A DNA stretch of 7,799 nucleotides from Streptosporangiaceae bacterium (GCA_030040475.1 JASHTQ010000715.1:1-7799), one strand, 5' to 3'. Shown: positions 1 to 5,355, numbered from the stretch's first letter. Numbers and translations: made by a program. Notes: generated by a model from the letters alone, not told the origin.

Positions 1-48
1 CCCGCCGGCGCCTCCCCGCCCCGTCGATGCCCGCCGGCGCCTCCCCGC
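1..48. repeat. 19-bp direct repeat, two copies 29 bp apart
   Basis: The 19-mer CCCGCCGGCGCCTCCCCGC occurs at 1-19 and again, identically, at 30-48, giving a 29-bp period. The first copy begins at the window edge, so the array may extend upstream. No protein I recognise is encoded here in any frame. It is probably a GC-rich intergenic repeat or the tail of an upstream gene. Confidence 0.6.
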
Positions 49-99
49 TTCGCCCGCCGCCGGCCGCCGGCGGCATCCCTCCCTCGCCGGCTGAGGTAC

Positions 100-105
100 T
101 AGGAT
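100..105 (+). promoter_or_regulatory. Candidate -10 box of the leuB-ilvE promoter
   Basis: TAGGAT matches the actinobacterial housekeeping -10 consensus (TANNNT) and sits in an AT-rich island (about 97-118) within very GC-rich DNA. Transcription would start near 112, just before the palindromic operator at 116-134, which suits a repressor that blocks initiation. No convincing -35 box is seen 16-18 bases upstream. An alternative -10 is TAGCGT at 173-178, which would start the transcript almost at the ATG at 189. Confidence 0.4.
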
Positions 106-115
106 TTAAAAATAG

Positions 116-134
116 TGTCTCGAATACCGAGACA
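116..134 (+). promoter_or_regulatory. Palindromic operator upstream of leuB-ilvE
   Basis: TGTCTCG-AATAC-CGAGACA is a perfect inverted repeat with 7-bp arms and a 5-bp centre. A copy matching at 17 of 19 positions lies upstream of cimA at 2797-2815. Two near-identical palindromes upstream of two branched-chain amino acid transcription units strongly suggest one shared regulator. As I recall, IclR-family proteins (LtbR in Corynebacterium, NdgR in Streptomyces) control leuB and leuCD in this phylum and are the leading candidates. I have not checked the box against their published motifs. Confidence 0.7.
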
Positions 135-188
135 GTCGTCTTAACGGGTGTCGACGCCAACGGGCGTTCAGGTAGCGTCGTAGACATC

Positions 189-230
189 ATGCGGCAGCTC
201 GTACTCTTCGCCAGCCGCAGCGGAGCCTGA
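189..230 (+). CDS. Possible 13-residue leader peptide (Leu-Val-Leu)
   Basis: The frame ATG CGG CAG CTC GTA CTC TTC GCC and onward encodes MRQLVLFASRSGA followed by TGA. It has three adjacent branched-chain codons (Leu, Val, Leu). It lies in the leuB-ilvE leader, about 80 bases before the next gene, and is followed by two mutually exclusive hairpins. No Shine-Dalgarno sequence precedes the ATG. It would be near-leaderless if transcription starts from a TAGCGT box at 173-178. Three regulatory codons is a weak signal and no terminator U-run follows, so this remains tentative. Confidence 0.3.
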   Translation: MRQLVLFASRSGA

Positions 231-273
231 TCCAGGGCAGGCCAGCGACCGCTGCGGGGGTTTGGCGCTGGCC
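215..273 (+). promoter_or_regulatory. Alternative RNA stems in the leuB leader
   Basis: Two perfect inverted repeats interlock. CCGCAGCGG (215-223) pairs with CCGCTGCGG (249-257), and GGCCAGCG (240-247) pairs with CGCTGGCC (266-273). Because the arms cross, both cannot form as simple hairpins at once. The first arm overlaps the 3' end of the possible leader peptide, so a translating ribosome could favour the second stem. No T-run follows 273, so this is not a visible intrinsic terminator. Confidence 0.35.
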
Positions 274-313
274 GTAAGTCCGATCAAGTGTCATCCCGAT
301 CAGGAGCATTCTC

Positions 314-526
314 GTGTACGACATGTATCCCTCTGACTGGCCGTCTGCCCCGGTCGCCGTGGCCGTTGCCGAGCGCGCCACCGAGCCAGAGACGCCACAG
401 AAGCCACAGAAGCCACAGAAGCCACAAGCACCACAGGCGTCACAGACGTCAGCGATCCGGGCGGTCCAGATCGCGCTCGACCGGCGCGACAACGGAGGGG
501 CCGCGGCAGACCGGGCCCACCAGTAA
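314..526 (+). CDS. Small unrecognised protein with a PQK repeat, upstream of leuB
   Basis: This is a 70-residue frame with a GTG start. A Shine-Dalgarno-like CAGGAG at 301-306 lies seven bases before the GTG. The stop (TAA, 524-526) falls 9 bases before the leuB ATG and overlaps the AAGG that probably serves as leuB's ribosome site, so translational coupling is likely. The protein has an aromatic/acidic N-terminus (YDMYPSDW), a VAVAVA stretch at about residues 14-19, and a PQKPQKPQKPQ run at about residues 28-38 encoded by 9-nt tandem repeats. The C-terminus is arginine-rich and polar. I recognise no domain, signal peptide or membrane segment. Good signals and tight spacing support a real gene, but its function is unknown. 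It could act mainly to couple translation to leuB. Confidence 0.55.
   Translation: MYDMYPSDWPSAPVAVAVAERATEPETPQKPQKPQKPQAPQASQTSAIRAVQIALDRRDNGGAAADRAHQ
394..426 (+). repeat. 9-nt tandem repeat inside the small gene
   Basis: GCCACAGAA is repeated exactly at 394-402, 403-411 and 412-420, with a partial copy at 421-426. It keeps the reading frame and encodes the Pro-Gln-Lys repeats. In-frame copy-number change by slippage is plausible. Confidence 0.85.
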
Positions 527-535
527 GGTTCTCGC

Positions 536-1636
536 ATGGCTTCCCGAACGATCAGGCTTGCGGTCATCGGCGGCGACGGCATCGGCCCCGAGGTGGTCGC
601 CGAGGCGCTCAAGGTGCTGCGGGTGGCGGCGCCCGACGTCGCCTTCGACGAGACCGACTACGACCTCGGCGCGCGCCGCTGGCACCGCACCGGCGAGACG
701 CTGCCGGACGCGGTGCTCGAGGAGATCAAGGGCCACGACGCGATCCTGCTCGGCGCCGTCGGCGACCCGAGCGTGCCCAGCGGCGTGCTCGAGCGCGGCC
801 TGCTGCTCAAGCTGCGGTTCGAGCTCGACCACTACGTCAACCTGCGCCCGGTGCGGCTCTACCCGGGCGTGGCCGGGCCGCTGGCCAGCGCCAGGCCGGA
901 GTCGGTCGACATGGTGGTGGTCCGCGAGGGCACCGAGGGCCCGTACACCGGGGCGGGCGGCGTGATGCGCAAGGGCACCCCGGCCGAGATCGCCACCCAG
1001 GAGAGCGTCAACACCGCGTTCGGCGTGCAGCGGGTCGCCAGGTACGCGTTCGCCAGGGCGCTGGCCAGGCCGCGCAGGAAGCTGACGCTTGTGCACAAGA
1101 CCAACGTGCTGACCTACGCAGGCGACCTGTGGCAGCGGACCGTGGACGGCCTGGCCAAGGAGTTCGCGGACGTCTCGGTGGACTACTGCCACGTCGACGC
1201 GGCCTCGATGTTCTTCGTCACCCAGCCCGAGCGCTTCGACGTCATCGTCACAGACAACCTCTTCGGTGACATCCTCACCGACCTCGGCGCCGCGGTGGCG
1301 GGCGGGATCGGCCTGGCGGCCAGCGGCAACATCAACCCGGAAGGCACCGCGCCGAGCATGTTCGAGCCGGTGCACGGCAGCGCGCCCGACATCGCGGGCC
1401 AGCAGAAGGCCGACCCCACGGCGGCGATCTTGTCCGCCGCCATGCTGTGCGAGCACCTCGGCCTGATCGCCGAGGCCGTCAGGATCGAGCAGGCGGTGGC
1501 CGAGGACCTGGTAGAGCGCCAGGGCGCCTGGGCCGCGCGCACCACGGTAGAGGTAGGCGACGACATCGCCGAGCGAGTATCCGGGTTATCTCCCGGGCAC
1601 ACAGTCGACTACCAGCAAGGAAACCGCAGACCATGA
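536..1636 (+). CDS. leuB: 3-isopropylmalate dehydrogenase
   Basis: LeuB is a cytoplasmic enzyme that oxidises and decarboxylates 3-isopropylmalate with NAD+ in leucine synthesis. In organisms with CimA it also acts on 3-methylmalate to give 2-oxobutyrate for isoleucine. The 366-residue product shows GGDGIGPE near the N-terminus (12-19), the substrate loop VREGTEGPY (129-137), the HKTN lysine (K188), and metal-ligand aspartates in [10 protein letters not shown] (D245, D249). HGSAPDIAG (280-288) carries the aspartate typical of NAD-specific family members. The start is ATG 536, preceded by AAGG at 525-528. The last 16 or so residues (from about 350) go beyond the usual end of the family and run into the ilvE start, with the stop overlapping as ATGA. 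It is co-transcribed with ilvE and probably with the small gene upstream, downstream of the operator at 116-134. Confidence 0.96.
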   Translation: MASRTIRLAVIGGDGIGPEVVAEALKVLRVAAPDVAFDETDYDLGARRWHRTGETLPDAVLEEIKGHDAILLGAVGDPSVPSGVLERGLLLKLRFELDHYVNLRPVRLYPGVAGPLASARPESVDMVVVREGTEGPYTGAGGVMRKGTPAEIATQESVNTAFGVQRVARYAFARALARPRRKLTLVHKTNVLTYAGDLWQRTVDGLAKEFADVSVDYCHVDAASMFFVTQPERFDVIVTDNLFGDILTDLGAAVAGGIGLAASGNINPEGTAPSMFEPVHGSAPDIAGQQKADPTAAILSAAMLCEHLGLIAEAVRIEQAVAEDLVERQGAWAARTTVEVGDDIAERVSGLSPGHTVDYQQGNRRP

Positions 1637-2787
1637 TCGATTTCGAGATCCGCCTCTCCGACAACCAGGTGCCAGAAGCAGAGCGCGAGGCGCTGCTGGC
1701 CGCGCCGGGGTTCGGCCAGCTCTTCACCGACCACATGATCACCATCCGCTGGTCAGGAGACAGCGGCTGGCACGACGCCCGCCTGGAGCCCTACGGGCCG
1801 TTCACGCTCGACCCGGCCACCGCCGTCTTCCACTACGCGCAGGAGTTCTTCGAGGGCCTGAAGGCCTACCGCCAGGACAACGGGTCGATCGCCCTGTTCC
1901 GGCCGGACGCGAACGCGGCCAGGTTCAACCGGTCGGCGCACCGGATGGCGATGCCGGAACTGCCCGAGGAGACCTTCGTCCGCGCGCTCGAGCTGCTCGT
2001 CACCCAGGACCGCGAGTGGGTCCCCGCTGGCGAGGGGAACAGCCTGTACCTGCGGCCGTTCATGATCGCCACCCAGCGCGGGCTCGGCGTCAACCACCCG
2101 TCGGACCGGTACCTGTTCTGCGTCATCGCCTCGCCGGCCGCGTCCTATTTCGACGCCCAGCGCGGCGCCCAGCCCAAGCCGGTCACGGTCTGGCTGTCCG
2201 AGGACTACACCAGGGCCGCCCCCGGCGGCACCGGCGCGGTCAAGGCGGGCGGCAACTACGCGGCCGCCTTCGCCGCCCAGCAGCAGGCCGTGGAGCGCGG
2301 CTGTGATCAGGTGGTCTGGCTGGACGCCGCGGAGCACCGCTGGGTCGAGGAAATGGGCGGCATGAACCTGTTCTTCGTCTCCGGCGCTGGCTCCGGCGCC
2401 GGCTCCGGAGCCAGCGCCGGCTCCGGCGCCGGAGACGAAGCGGGCGACACGATCATGACCCCCGCGCTGACCGGCACCCTGCTGCCGGGCATCACCCGCG
2501 ACTCCCTGCTCAGGCTGGCTCCCGAGCTCGGCATCAAGGCCACCGAGGACCGGATCTCCACCAGGGACTGGCAGCAACGCTGCGCGACCGGCGAGCTCAC
2601 CGAGGTCTTCGCCTGCGGCACCGCCGCGGTCGTCACCCCGGTGGGACACGTCAAGGCCAAGTCCGCCGAGTGGACCATCGGCGACGGCACCCCGGGCCCG
2701 GTCACCACCCGGCTGCGCGAGGAACTCATCGGCATCCAGTACGGCCACCGCCCCGACCCCTTCGGCTGGGTCCACAAGGTCTGCTAG
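1633..2787 (+). CDS. ilvE: Branched-chain amino acid aminotransferase with a Gly/Ser-rich insertion
   Basis: IlvE is a PLP enzyme that transfers amino groups between glutamate and the 2-oxo acids of leucine, isoleucine and valine, the last step of their synthesis. The product has 384 residues. It shows [15 protein letters not shown] (66-80), the PLP lysine in [11 protein letters not shown] (K204), the cofactor-binding EEMGGMN (239-245) and [11 protein letters not shown] (281-291). The start is ATG 1633, overlapping the leuB stop as ATGA; AAGGA at 1617-1621 lies 11 bases upstream. Residues 251-271 are an unusual Gly/Ser/Ala run between the FFV strand and the TIMTP segment. Family members normally have a short turn here, so I estimate about 15 extra residues. 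The run is encoded by a palindromic repeat (2373-2440). It keeps frame and all catalytic residues are present, so the enzyme is probably active. Confidence 0.96.
   Translation: MIDFEIRLSDNQVPEAEREALLAAPGFGQLFTDHMITIRWSGDSGWHDARLEPYGPFTLDPATAVFHYAQEFFEGLKAYRQDNGSIALFRPDANAARFNRSAHRMAMPELPEETFVRALELLVTQDREWVPAGEGNSLYLRPFMIATQRGLGVNHPSDRYLFCVIASPAASYFDAQRGAQPKPVTVWLSEDYTRAAPGGTGAVKAGGNYAAAFAAQQQAVERGCDQVVWLDAAEHRWVEEMGGMNLFFVSGAGSGAGSGASAGSGAGDEAGDTIMTPALTGTLLPGITRDSLLRLAPELGIKATEDRISTRDWQQRCATGELTEVFACGTAAVVTPVGHVKAKSAEWTIGDGTPGPVTTRLREELIGIQYGHRPDPFGWVHKVC
2373..2440. repeat. Nested palindrome within ilvE
   Basis: An outer perfect 15-bp inverted repeat pairs CTTCGTCTCCGGCGC (2373-2387) with 2426-2440. 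An inner perfect 16-bp inverted repeat pairs 2381-2396 with 2405-2420 around an 8-base centre. In addition, GGCTCCGGCGCCGG is directly repeated at 2389-2402 and 2419-2432. The whole block is in frame and encodes the Gly/Ser/Ala insertion of IlvE. It may be a small palindromic element inserted in the gene, or a repeat grown by slippage and templated inversion. Confidence 0.8.
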
Positions 2788-2796
2788 ACAACGTCG

Positions 2797-2815
2797 CGTC
2801 TCAAATACCGAGACA
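2797..2815 (+). promoter_or_regulatory. Second copy of the palindromic operator, upstream of cimA
   Basis: CGTCTCA-AATAC-CGAGACA matches the leuB operator at 116-134 at 17 of 19 positions, including the whole AATACCGAGACA half. The left half keeps GTCTC. It begins 10 bases after the ilvE stop and lies upstream of the cimA leader peptide. The conservation outside coding sequence, and its occurrence only upstream of these two units, point to a shared transcription factor, probably of the IclR family (LtbR/NdgR type; assignment inferred). Confidence 0.7.
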
Positions 2816-2836
2816 CATGTGCGGGCGGGGGTGAAC

Positions 2837-2905
2837 GTGTGGCAGACTAACCCCGTGACCTCCGGCCGGATCATTATCGGCAGGCGCGTCGGCACCCTGG
2901 GGTAA
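2837..2905 (+). CDS. cimA leader peptide with three consecutive Ile codons
   Basis: This short frame has 22 codons from GTG 2837, or 16 from the in-frame GTG 2855, and ends at TAA 2903-2905. It contains ATC ATT ATC at 2870-2878 (Ile-Ile-Ile), followed by GRRVGTLG. For GTG 2837, GGGGGTGA at 2827-2834 resembles a full Shine-Dalgarno sequence with one mismatch and suitable spacing. GTG 2855 instead fits leaderless translation from the -10 at 2843-2848. It lies between the operator and an intrinsic terminator and directly precedes cimA, the entry enzyme of the citramalate route to isoleucine. This is the layout of a classical attenuator in which lack of charged Ile-tRNA stalls the ribosome. The function is inferred from layout and codon content. 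Confidence 0.65.
   Translation: MWQTNPVTSGRIIIGRRVGTLG
2840..2848 (+). promoter_or_regulatory. Candidate extended -10 of a cimA promoter
   Basis: TGGCAGACT contains a TGn-extended -10-like hexamer, CAGACT (2843-2848). A start six to seven bases downstream would fall at about 2855, exactly on a GTG in frame with the Ile-rich leader peptide. That would make a leaderless leader message with the operator centred near -49. No -35 box is evident. A competing choice is TAGACA at 2785-2790, which would place the start at the operator and include the longer form of the peptide. Confidence 0.35.
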
Positions 2906-2954
2906 CCCACCCCAGGCGCCCGGGCACCCACAACGCCCAGGGACGCCGGCGCGC
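2884..2954 (+). promoter_or_regulatory. Competing stems of the cimA attenuator leader
   Basis: Several pairings are mutually exclusive. A long stem joins 2884-2893 with 2945-2954 (10 bp, one G-U) and continues as 2895-2901 with 2936-2942 (7 bp). A second joins 2915-2925 with 2935-2947 (11 bp with two bulged A). A third joins CCTGGGG (2896-2902) with CCCCAGG (2910-2916). A ribosome stalled on the Ile codons would cover about 2884-2890 and disrupt the long stem, so the second could form. I could not find by eye a clear antiterminator pairing with the terminator arm at 2956-2966. Confidence 0.4.
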
Positions 2955-2955
2955 A

Positions 2956-2990
2956 GACCTCTCGCGTACCCGCGAGGGGTCTTTTGTTTT
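2956..2990 (+). terminator. Intrinsic terminator in the cimA leader (attenuator)
   Basis: GACCTCTCGCG (2956-2966) pairs with CGCGAGGGGTC (2971-2981) around a TACC loop: 11 bp with one G-U pair. TTTTGTTTT follows at 2982-2990. A T-tract like this is rare in DNA of this GC content. It sits 50 bases after the leader-peptide stop and 44 bases before the cimA ATG. It could also simply end the leuB-ilvE message, but its position downstream of the operator and leader peptide favours attenuation. Confidence 0.85.
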
Positions 2991-3034
2991 GCACCGAAAA
3001 ATAATCCAGCAGACCAAAGAACGGACACACTCCG

Positions 3035-4624
3035 ATGCTCGACGACACCTTTCACGTCTACGACACAACCCTGCGGGACGGCGCCCAGCAGGAGGGGCTG
3101 AACCTGACCGTGGCCGACAAGCTGGTCATCGCCAGGCAGCTGGACGAGCTCGGCGTCGGCTTCATCGAGGGCGGCTGGCCGGGCGCGATCCCGAAGGACA
3201 CCGAGTTCTTCCGCCGCGCCGCCAGTGAGCTGGACCTCAAGCACGCGCAGCTCGCCGCGTTCGGCGCGACCCGCCGGCCCGGCGCGAAGGCGGCCGACGA
3301 CCCATTGGTCGCCGCGCTGCGCGAATCGGGCGCGCCGGTCGTGACCCTGGTGGCAAAGAGTCACGACCGGCACGTCCTTCTCGCCCTGCGTACCACGCTG
3401 GAGGAGAACCTGGCCATGATCGCCGACACGGTCACCCACCTGCGCGAGAACGGCCAGCGGGTGTTCCTGGACGCCGAGCACTTCTTCGACGGCTACCGGT
3501 CCAACCCGCAGTATGCCCTCGAGGTCGTACGCACCGCGGCGCAGGCAGGCGCGGACGTCATCGCCCTGTGCGACACCAACGGCGGCATGATGCCGACCGA
3601 GCTCGCCGACGTGGTCGCCGCCGTCGCGCAGGCCACGCAGGCCCGGCTCGGCATCCACTGCCACGACGACACCGCCTGCGGCGTCGCCAACACGCTGGTC
3701 GCGGTCGACGCGGGCGTCACCCACGTGCAGGGCACCGCGAACGGCTACGGCGAGCGGGCAGGCAACGCCAACCTGTTCAGCGTGGTGGCGGGCCTGCAGC
3801 TGAAGAAGGGCCGCCAGGTCCTGCCGCAAACCGGCTTCAAGGAGATGACCAGGATCGCCCACGCGATCAGCGAGGTCACCAACGTGGCGCCGGACACCCA
3901 CCAGCCCTACGTGGGCCTGTCCGCGTTCGCGCACAAGGCCGGCCTGCACGCCAGCGCGATCAAGGTCGACCCGATGCTCTACCAGCACATCGACCCCGCC
4001 CTGGTCGGCAACGACATGCGGATGCTCGTCTCGGACATGGCCGGCCGCGCGTCGGTCGAGCTGAAGGGGCGCGAGCTCGGCTATGACCTGTCCGGCGACA
4101 AGGAGACGATCGGCCGGGTCACCGACCGGGTCAAGGACCTGGAGGCCAGCGGCTACACGTTCGAGGCCGCCGACGCCAGCTTCGAGCTGCTGCTGCGCGA
4201 CGAGCTCGGCCAGCGCCACGAGTACTTCGTCGTCGAATCCTGGCGGGTCATCGTCGAGCGCCACCCCGACGGCCGGATGACCAGCGAGGCGACCGTCAGG
4301 CTGACCGCCAAGGGCGAGCGCCTCGTCGCGGTCGGCGAGGGCAACGGCCCGGTGAACGCCCTGGACAAGGCGCTGCGCGCCGCGCTCGAGCAGATCTACC
4401 CCGAGCTTGCCAGCCTGGAGCTGACCGACTACAAGGTCCGCATCCTGGCGGGCACCCACGGCACCGGCGCCGTCACCCGCGTCCTGATCGAGTCCGACGA
4501 CGGCACCGGCGAGACCTGGAACACCGTCGGCGTCCACGAGAACATCATCGCCGCCTCCTACCACGCCCTGGAGGAAGCCGTCACCTACTCCCTGCTGCGC
4601 TCCGGCCGCGAGCCCACCCCCTAG
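3035..4624 (+). CDS. cimA: (R)-citramalate synthase
   Basis: CimA condenses pyruvate with acetyl-CoA to (R)-citramalate, the first step of the threonine-independent isoleucine pathway. LeuCD and LeuB then yield 2-oxobutyrate. The 529 residues match the full CimA length. The N-terminal HMGL-type TIM barrel begins with YDTTLRDGAQQEG (9-21; R14, metal ligand D15). It also has CDTNGG (179-184), the metal-binding HxH of GIHCHDD (H208, H210) and GTANGYGERAGNANL (233-247). AFAHKAGLHASAI (297-309) is the usual linker motif. Residues from about 385 form the C-terminal regulatory dimerisation domain, which in the LeuA/CimA family binds the end-product amino acid. The RAGNANL and YDTTLRDGAQQEG forms favour CimA over LeuA or homocitrate synthase. 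ATG 3035 has a weak ACGGA at 3021-3025. The leader carries an operator, an Ile peptide and a terminator. The stop overlaps the next start (TAGTG). Confidence 0.93.
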   Translation: MLDDTFHVYDTTLRDGAQQEGLNLTVADKLVIARQLDELGVGFIEGGWPGAIPKDTEFFRRAASELDLKHAQLAAFGATRRPGAKAADDPLVAALRESGAPVVTLVAKSHDRHVLLALRTTLEENLAMIADTVTHLRENGQRVFLDAEHFFDGYRSNPQYALEVVRTAAQAGADVIALCDTNGGMMPTELADVVAAVAQATQARLGIHCHDDTACGVANTLVAVDAGVTHVQGTANGYGERAGNANLFSVVAGLQLKKGRQVLPQTGFKEMTRIAHAISEVTNVAPDTHQPYVGLSAFAHKAGLHASAIKVDPMLYQHIDPALVGNDMRMLVSDMAGRASVELKGRELGYDLSGDKETIGRVTDRVKDLEASGYTFEAADASFELLLRDELGQRHEYFVVESWRVIVERHPDGRMTSEATVRLTAKGERLVAVGEGNGPVNALDKALRAALEQIYPELASLELTDYKVRILAGTHGTGAVTRVLIESDDGTGETWNTVGVHENIIAASYHALEEAVTYSLLRSGREPTP

Positions 4625-5046
4625 TGCCCGGGCTCAGCCGGCGCGAGCTGAACCGGGCCACGCTGGCGAGGCAGCTGCTGCTGGAGCGGCACGCGATCCC
4701 GGCCAGGGAGGCGATCGGCCACCTGGCCGGGATGCAGGCGCAGGCACCGCTGGCGCCCTACGTGGGCCTGTGGTCCAGGATCGCCGATTTCCGTCACGGC
4801 GATCTTGCCCATCTTTTGGCCGAACGGGAGGTGGTGCGTGCCCACCTCATGCGCAACACGGTCCACCTGGTGACGGCGGCGGACTACGCCGCCTTCCGGC
4901 AGCTGTTCCAGCCGCTGACCGAGCGCCGCCTGGCCGGCACCTTCACCCGGAACCTGGTCGCAATCGCGGCGCAGGGCGCTCAGCTGCTGGAATTCGCGGC
5001 CGCGGACGCGCAGGCGCGCGCCGTGGAGATCGCCGAGCCCGGCTGA
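4624..5046 (+). pseudogene. Truncated winged-helix protein of the AlkZ/YcaQ-like (HTH_42) family
   Basis: The 140-residue frame starts at GTG 4624, sharing the last G of the cimA stop (TAGTG), so translation is probably coupled. LSRRELNRATLARQLLL, LAGMQAQAPLAPYVGLWSR and VVRAHLMRNTVHLVTAADY match the N-terminus of the actinobacterial winged-helix family related to AlkZ, a DNA glycosylase that unhooks crosslinks. It keeps a QAQ motif (Q38, Q40), which corresponds, as I recall, to the catalytic Q-x-Q of AlkZ. Relatives run to roughly 350-400 residues. Here the similarity fades after about residue 115 and the frame ends at a TGA. The 63 bases before the next gene cannot hold the rest, and no other frame resumes it. 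The C-terminal two thirds appear deleted. It is most likely a decaying gene; a functional short form is possible but unsupported. Confidence 0.7.
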
Positions 5047-5061
5047 AGGACCGCGGCCAAT

Positions 5062-5093
5062 CCTGGCCCCCCGGCCCCACCACGGCGGCCAGG
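5062..5093 (+). repeat. Inverted repeat between the truncated gene and DUF2630
   Basis: CCTGGCC (5062-5068) pairs with GGCCAGG (5087-5093) across an 18-base GC-rich loop. Only ATTT follows, so termination would be weak. It immediately precedes the putative -10 at 5098-5103 and could instead be a regulator site or chance structure. Confidence 0.3.
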
Positions 5094-5097
5094 GATT

Positions 5098-5103
5098 TAC
5101 GGT
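5098..5103 (+). promoter_or_regulatory. Candidate -10 box for leaderless DUF2630 transcript
   Basis: TACGGT fits TANNNT and ends six bases before the ATG at 5110, so RNA would begin at or next to the start codon. The only purine run, AGGGG at 5104-5108, lies one base from the ATG, too close to act as a ribosome site. Leaderless genes are common in actinobacteria. No clear -35 box is seen. Confidence 0.45.
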
Positions 5104-5109
5104 AGGGGC

Positions 5110-5355
5110 ATGGACGACAAGGAGATCTTGGCTCACATCGGCGACCTCATCCAGACCGAGCACAAGCTCCGCTCCCGGCTGGCCAGCGGCCAGCTGACCG
5201 GCGCGCAGGAGCAGGAGCAGCTCCGCTCGGCCGAGACGGCGCTCGACCAGTGCTGGGACCTGCTGCGGCAACGGCGCGCCAGGCGCGAGTTCGGCGAGAA
5301 CCCCGACCAGGCGGCGGCGCGCCCGGTCGGCGAGGTCGAGGGCTACCAGCAGTGA
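5110..5355 (+). CDS. DUF2630 family protein
   Basis: This 81-residue acidic, highly charged protein matches the small actinobacterial DUF2630 family, whose function is unknown. Recognisable features are the start MDDKEILAHI, a helical charged stretch with EH..RSRLASG at about 17-27, LDQCWDLLRQRRARREFGE (about 45-63) and the C-terminal VEGYQQ. The protein is probably almost wholly helical and cytoplasmic; no signal peptide or membrane segment is seen. The length is typical of the family. ATG 5110 is chosen because it gives the conserved family N-terminus and sits one transcription-start distance from a -10 box, implying leaderless translation. It stands apart from the amino acid operon. Its neighbours give no hint of its role. 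Confidence 0.9.
   Translation: MDDKEILAHIGDLIQTEHKLRSRLASGQLTGAQEQEQLRSAETALDQCWDLLRQRRARREFGENPDQAAARPVGEVEGYQQ

Noticed and set aside
27..188. Coding sequence extending upstream of the Leu-Val-Leu peptide
   Set aside because: The open frame from ATG 27 runs through the repeat, the -10 box and the operator, and lacks a ribosome site. It is probably chance.
394..426. CRISPR-like repeats
   Set aside because: The unit is only 9 bases, directly abutting without spacers, and in frame within a coding sequence.
449..1456. Minus-strand frame opposite leuB
   Set aside because: His/Arg/Val-rich shadow with no domain; leuB on the plus strand is unambiguous.
2816..3034. T-box riboswitch upstream of cimA
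   Set aside because: No T-box core or Stem I features were found. The Ile-codon peptide plus terminator explains the region better.
1753..3048. Long minus-strand frame opposite ilvE and the cimA leader
   Set aside because: It mirrors ilvE codons, crosses the terminator and both regulatory signals, and shows no recognisable family.
2801..4564. Very long open frame on the minus strand opposite cimA
   Set aside because: In DNA this GC-rich, the frame opposite a real gene stays open by codon bias. Its product is repetitive Val/Gly/Asp/Leu-rich with no domain, while the plus strand encodes intact CimA.
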